Assembly (NCBI RefSeq): GCF_000711715.1
Contig: NZ_JONN01000001.1
Coordinates: 1,798,001 to 1,862,000, forward strand
From: Sphingomonas astaxanthinifaciens DSM 22298
GTDB lineage: Bacteria > Pseudomonadota > Alphaproteobacteria > Sphingomonadales > Sphingomonadaceae
Direction: 5' to 3'
DNA length: 64,000 nucleotides
Of the stretch, positions 61,686 to 64,000 are shown piece by piece. Made by a program: the position numbers and the translations under genes. Every line of letters starts with the position of its first letter. Positions within the stretch are counted from its first letter, which is position 1. The notes under the pieces are model-generated. The model did no database searches and was not told where the DNA came from. It saw only the letters and a program-made list of their open reading frames with translations.

Positions 61686-61705
61686 CCGGGCCGGCGCCGG
61701 CCCGG
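61686..61705 (+). terminator. Palindrome/terminator after bamE
   Basis: A perfect 20-base palindrome (CCGGGCCGGC / GCCGGCCCGG) lies eight bases after the bamE stop and is followed by TTGG. It would fold into a very stable hairpin and probably ends bamE transcription before the kynA-like gene. Confidence 0.6.
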
Positions 61706-61740
61706 TTGGTGTTCGCGCCAGTCTGTCCTAGAGCCGCGGC

Positions 61741-62475
61741 ATGACCGCGCACCCGGCCGGCATGACCTATGCCGATTACCTCCAGCTCCCGGCCCTGTTG
61801 TCGGCGCAGCAACCCTTGTCCGACCTGCATGACGAGATGCTGTTCATCGTCATCCATCAGACCAAGGAGCTGTGGCTCAAGCAGATGCTCCACGAGGTCG
61901 ACCTCGCGGTCCGGCTGATCGAGAGCGACGAATTTGCGCCGGCCTACAAGGCGCTCGCCCGGGTCAGCCGGATCCAGTCGGTGATGACCCTGTCGTGGGA
62001 CGTGCTCGCGACCATGACCCCGGTCGATTATTCGCGCTTCCGCCACGTGCTCGGCACCTCGTCGGGCTTCCAGTCGGCGCAATTCCGCGAGCTCGAATAT
62101 CGCTTCGGGATCAAGGATCCGCGCTACCTCGACTATCAGGAAGGCGGCAGCGAAGGCCGCGCCCGGCTCCAGGCCGCGCTCGACGCGCCGAGCCTGTGGG
62201 ACGCCGCCGACGCCGCCCGCGCCCGCGCCGGGGCGGCGAGCTGGCTCGAGGTCTATCGCGATTCGGACCGCTGGTTCGCACTCTATCAACTGGCCGAGAA
62301 GATGGTCGACATCGACGACGCGCTCGCCGGCTGGCGCCACACGCATTTGCTGACGGTCGAGCGGATCATCGGCGACAAGATGGGGACGGGCGGCTCGGCC
62401 GGCGCCAAATATCTCGCCTCGACCCTGACCAAGCGCGCCTTTCCCGAACTGTGGTCGCTGAGGACCGAGCTGTGA
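61741..62475 (+). CDS. kynA: Tryptophan 2,3-dioxygenase
   Basis: A 244-residue haem enzyme that opens the indole ring of tryptophan to N-formylkynurenine. Signatures are DEMLFIVIHQTKELWLKQML (substrate-binding His and Arg region), RVSRIQSVMTLSWDVLATM, LGTSSGFQSAQFRELEYRFG and the haem-ligand region DDALAGWRHTHLLTVERIIG. Slightly shorter than Xanthomonas TDO but complete. Its stop overlaps the GTG of the next gene (GTGA), making a two-gene tryptophan-degradation unit. Confidence 0.95.
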   Translation: MTAHPAGMTYADYLQLPALLSAQQPLSDLHDEMLFIVIHQTKELWLKQMLHEVDLAVRLIESDEFAPAYKALARVSRIQSVMTLSWDVLATMTPVDYSRFRHVLGTSSGFQSAQFRELEYRFGIKDPRYLDYQEGGSEGRARLQAALDAPSLWDAADAARARAGAASWLEVYRDSDRWFALYQLAEKMVDIDDALAGWRHTHLLTVERIIGDKMGTGGSAGAKYLASTLTKRAFPELWSLRTEL

Positions 62476-63626
62476 GCTTCAAGCCGCTGTTCGCCAAAAG
62501 CCTCGGCGCAGCGCCCGGGCGGCTGCACATGGCGGCGCACAGCCACCATCTCTGGCCCGATGCGAGCTTCGCCGGACAGGTCGAATGCTGGGACGACGCC
62601 GCCCGGCTGGCCGACCGCAAGTGGGACCGGATCATGGGCGAGCTGTGGCCCGCAGCGCAGCGCGAAGTCGCCGACGAGCTCGGCACCGGCGACCCCTCCG
62701 CGATCGTCTTCGCCGGCAATACGCACGACTTCCTCGTCCGCCTGTGGTCGGCGGCACCGCGTCGCGCGGGCGGTCCGCTGCGCATTCTCACCACCGACGG
62801 CGAATTCCACAGCGCGCGGCGGCAATTCGCGCGCTGGGTCGAGAGCGGCGACATCGTGCTGACCGCGCTCCCTGCCGATCCGGTCGACACGCTGGCCGAG
62901 CGGCTGGCGGCGGGCGCCGGCGAGGCCGACCTCATCCTCGTCAGCCAGGTCCTGTTCGGCAGCGGCCGGGCGGTGACCGGGCTTGAGCGGCTGGCAGCCT
63001 TGTCCCGGCCCGAGGGACCATGGGTCGTCATCGACGGCTATCACAGCTTCATGGCGGCCGAGCGGCCGCTGGGCTCGCTCGGCGAGACCTGCTTCTTCCT
63101 CGCTGGCGGCTACAAATATGCGATGTCGGGCGAGGGCCTTGGCCTGATGCACTGCCCGCCCGGCTTCGGCCCGCGTCCGCCGATCACCGGCTGGTATGCC
63201 GAGTTCGAGGACCTGTCGCTGTCCCCGGGCCAGGTCGGCTATGCCGCCGACGCGATGCGGTTCATGGGCGCGACTTTCGACGCCTCGGCCATTTACCGCT
63301 TTCTTCACGTCCGCGCGATGCTGGCCGAGCAGGGGCTTACCACCGCCCGGATCAGCGCTCGGGTCGCCGAGCTCAAGGCCCTGCTGCTCCCCATGCTTGC
63401 CGACACGGTCTTTGGCGAAGCCGAGCTCCTCAATCCGCCCGGCACCGTGATGGACGCGCGCTTTCTCGCCTTTCGTCATTCCCGAGCGGCCGAGTGGCAG
63501 CGGCGCCTCGTCGAGGCCGACTGCATCACCGACGTGCGCGGGGACGTGCTGCGGGTTGGCCTTGGCCTCTACCATGACGAGGACGACCTCGAACGCTTCG
63601 CCGCGCTGGCGAAGGCGCTCGCCTAG
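62472..63626 (+). CDS. Kynureninase-like class V PLP-dependent enzyme
   Basis: A 384-residue aminotransferase class V-fold protein. PLP-binding Asp is in PWVVIDGYHSFMAAE and the Schiff-base Lys in GGYKYAMSGEGLGLMHCPP. An N-terminal NTHDFLVRLWSAAP element fits the cofactor-phosphate region. Context after tryptophan dioxygenase suggests cleavage of kynurenine to anthranilate and alanine, but sequence alone does not separate kynureninase from related enzymes. The GTG start overlaps the kynA stop. No formamidase gene is seen between them. Confidence 0.72.
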   Translation: MSFKPLFAKSLGAAPGRLHMAAHSHHLWPDASFAGQVECWDDAARLADRKWDRIMGELWPAAQREVADELGTGDPSAIVFAGNTHDFLVRLWSAAPRRAGGPLRILTTDGEFHSARRQFARWVESGDIVLTALPADPVDTLAERLAAGAGEADLILVSQVLFGSGRAVTGLERLAALSRPEGPWVVIDGYHSFMAAERPLGSLGETCFFLAGGYKYAMSGEGLGLMHCPPGFGPRPPITGWYAEFEDLSLSPGQVGYAADAMRFMGATFDASAIYRFLHVRAMLAEQGLTTARISARVAELKALLLPMLADTVFGEAELLNPPGTVMDARFLAFRHSRAAEWQRRLVEADCITDVRGDVLRVGLGLYHDEDDLERFAALAKALA

Positions 63627-64000
63627 CGCGGCTTCAGGCCCTCGCCGAGCAGGCGGTTGGCCGCCTCGGCGACCACGGCGCTGTCCTCGCGGCCCCAGAC
63701 TCCGAAGCGAAGGCCGAGGAAGACGTTCATCCCCATGATCGCCCAGGCGCGGACCTCGGCTTCGAGGGGATCGCGCGGCGCGCTCATGGCACCGGTCGCG
63801 CTGCCCTCTTCGAGCCGCTCGGCGATGCGGGCGGCGGTCGATTCATAGTGACTTCGAAATCCCGCCGGGTCGACGAACTCGGCCTCGTCGATGATCCGAT
63901 AGACCTGCTGGTGCTCGCCGACGAAGGCGAGGAAGGCGGCGAGCGCCTTTTCCTCGCTCTGAAGCGTGCCCCGGCCATCGGCGAATGCCGGCGCCACCGC
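63623..64000 (-). CDS. TetR family transcriptional regulator (N-terminus beyond window)
   Basis: A partial protein whose first part lies past the window end. The visible 125 residues are helical and match a TetR C-terminal ligand-binding domain (ALAAFLAFVGEHQQVYRIIDEAEFVDPAGFRSHYE, split over two helices, and AEVRAWAIMGMNVFLGLRFG). The helix-turn-helix is not visible. Its last bases overlap the end of the kynureninase-like gene, convergently by four bases. Target genes unknown. Confidence 0.7.
   Translation of the reverse strand, partial: AVAPAFADGRGTLQSEEKALAAFLAFVGEHQQVYRIIDEAEFVDPAGFRSHYESTAARIAERLEEGSATGAMSAPRDPLEAEVRAWAIMGMNVFLGLRFGVWGREDSAVVAEAANRLLGEGLKPR

Overview
The window is a GC-rich, gene-dense chromosomal segment with no mobile elements. 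Gene content and order point to an alphaproteobacterium of the Sphingomonadales (Sphingomonas/Sphingomicrobium-like). Supporting signs are the hemE | maf-aroE-coaE-dnaQ junction, UrcA and DUF4402 secreted proteins, COQ9, CBP3-type and DUF1674/SDHAF4 proteins shared with mitochondria, MmcB, DUF1491, and a COG4223 protein after hemCD. About 71 protein genes and one tRNA are supported. Intergenic gaps are short, GTG and TTG starts are common, and many neighbours overlap by ATGA or GTGA.

Layout. 1-4071 (minus): hemE-hemJ-rho followed by two TerC-family genes, the last cut by the window edge. 4072-4378: the 307-bp hemE/maf gap, with a T-rich tract and a cluster of DnaA-box-like motifs; this is the probable chromosomal origin. 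4379-9018 (plus): maf-aroE-coaE-dnaQ, then hpf, ptsN, a PaaI thioesterase and DUF1491. 9199-17112: cell-wall hydrolase, MmcB, ankyrin protein, UPF0260, zinc peptidase, PBP1A, MsrB, two DUF4402 proteins, a short-chain dehydrogenase and a small unknown. 17229-22346: Atm1-type ABC exporter, UrcA, a regulator joining an Lrp/AsnC-type ligand domain to LytTR, and a HerA-like ATPase overlapping a DUF7010 membrane protein. 22442-32356: recQ, sterol desaturase-like, DUF442, tldD, zinc-finger protein, two more DUF4402 proteins, an ABC ATPase, nadB, a tiny SANT-like protein and an FNR-type oxygen sensor.

32489-46564: polA (with a degenerate proofreading site), a flippase, purH, heparinase-like, rpe, rsmB, DUF1674, gpsA-tsaD and hemC-hemD-COG4223. 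46632-50176: class A beta-lactamase-like protein, prolyl-4-hydroxylase, tRNA-Gly(GCC) with a duplicated 3' fragment, CnoX and a LON-domain protein. 50180-64000: UbiH-family hydroxylase, ftsK, SOUL protein, ene-reductase, EamA transporter, COQ9, Fur-box-feoA-feoB, ssb, YceD, CBP3-type chaperone, BamE, tryptophan dioxygenase with a kynureninase-like enzyme, and a partial TetR regulator.

Functional themes are origin-proximal housekeeping, tetrapyrrole synthesis (hemE, hemJ, hemC, hemD), iron and oxygen handling (feoAB, FNR, Atm1), ubiquinone and respiratory-complex assembly (UbiH, COQ9, CBP3, DUF1674) and envelope maintenance (PBP1A, SleB-like, BamE, FtsK). No phage, insertion sequence, CRISPR array or recognisable defence island was seen. 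The items most worth follow-up are the origin, the RAM-LytTR fusion, the PolA exonuclease substitutions, the tRNA 3'-end duplication, the four orphan DUF4402 proteins and the near-abutting divergent rsmB/DUF1674 starts.
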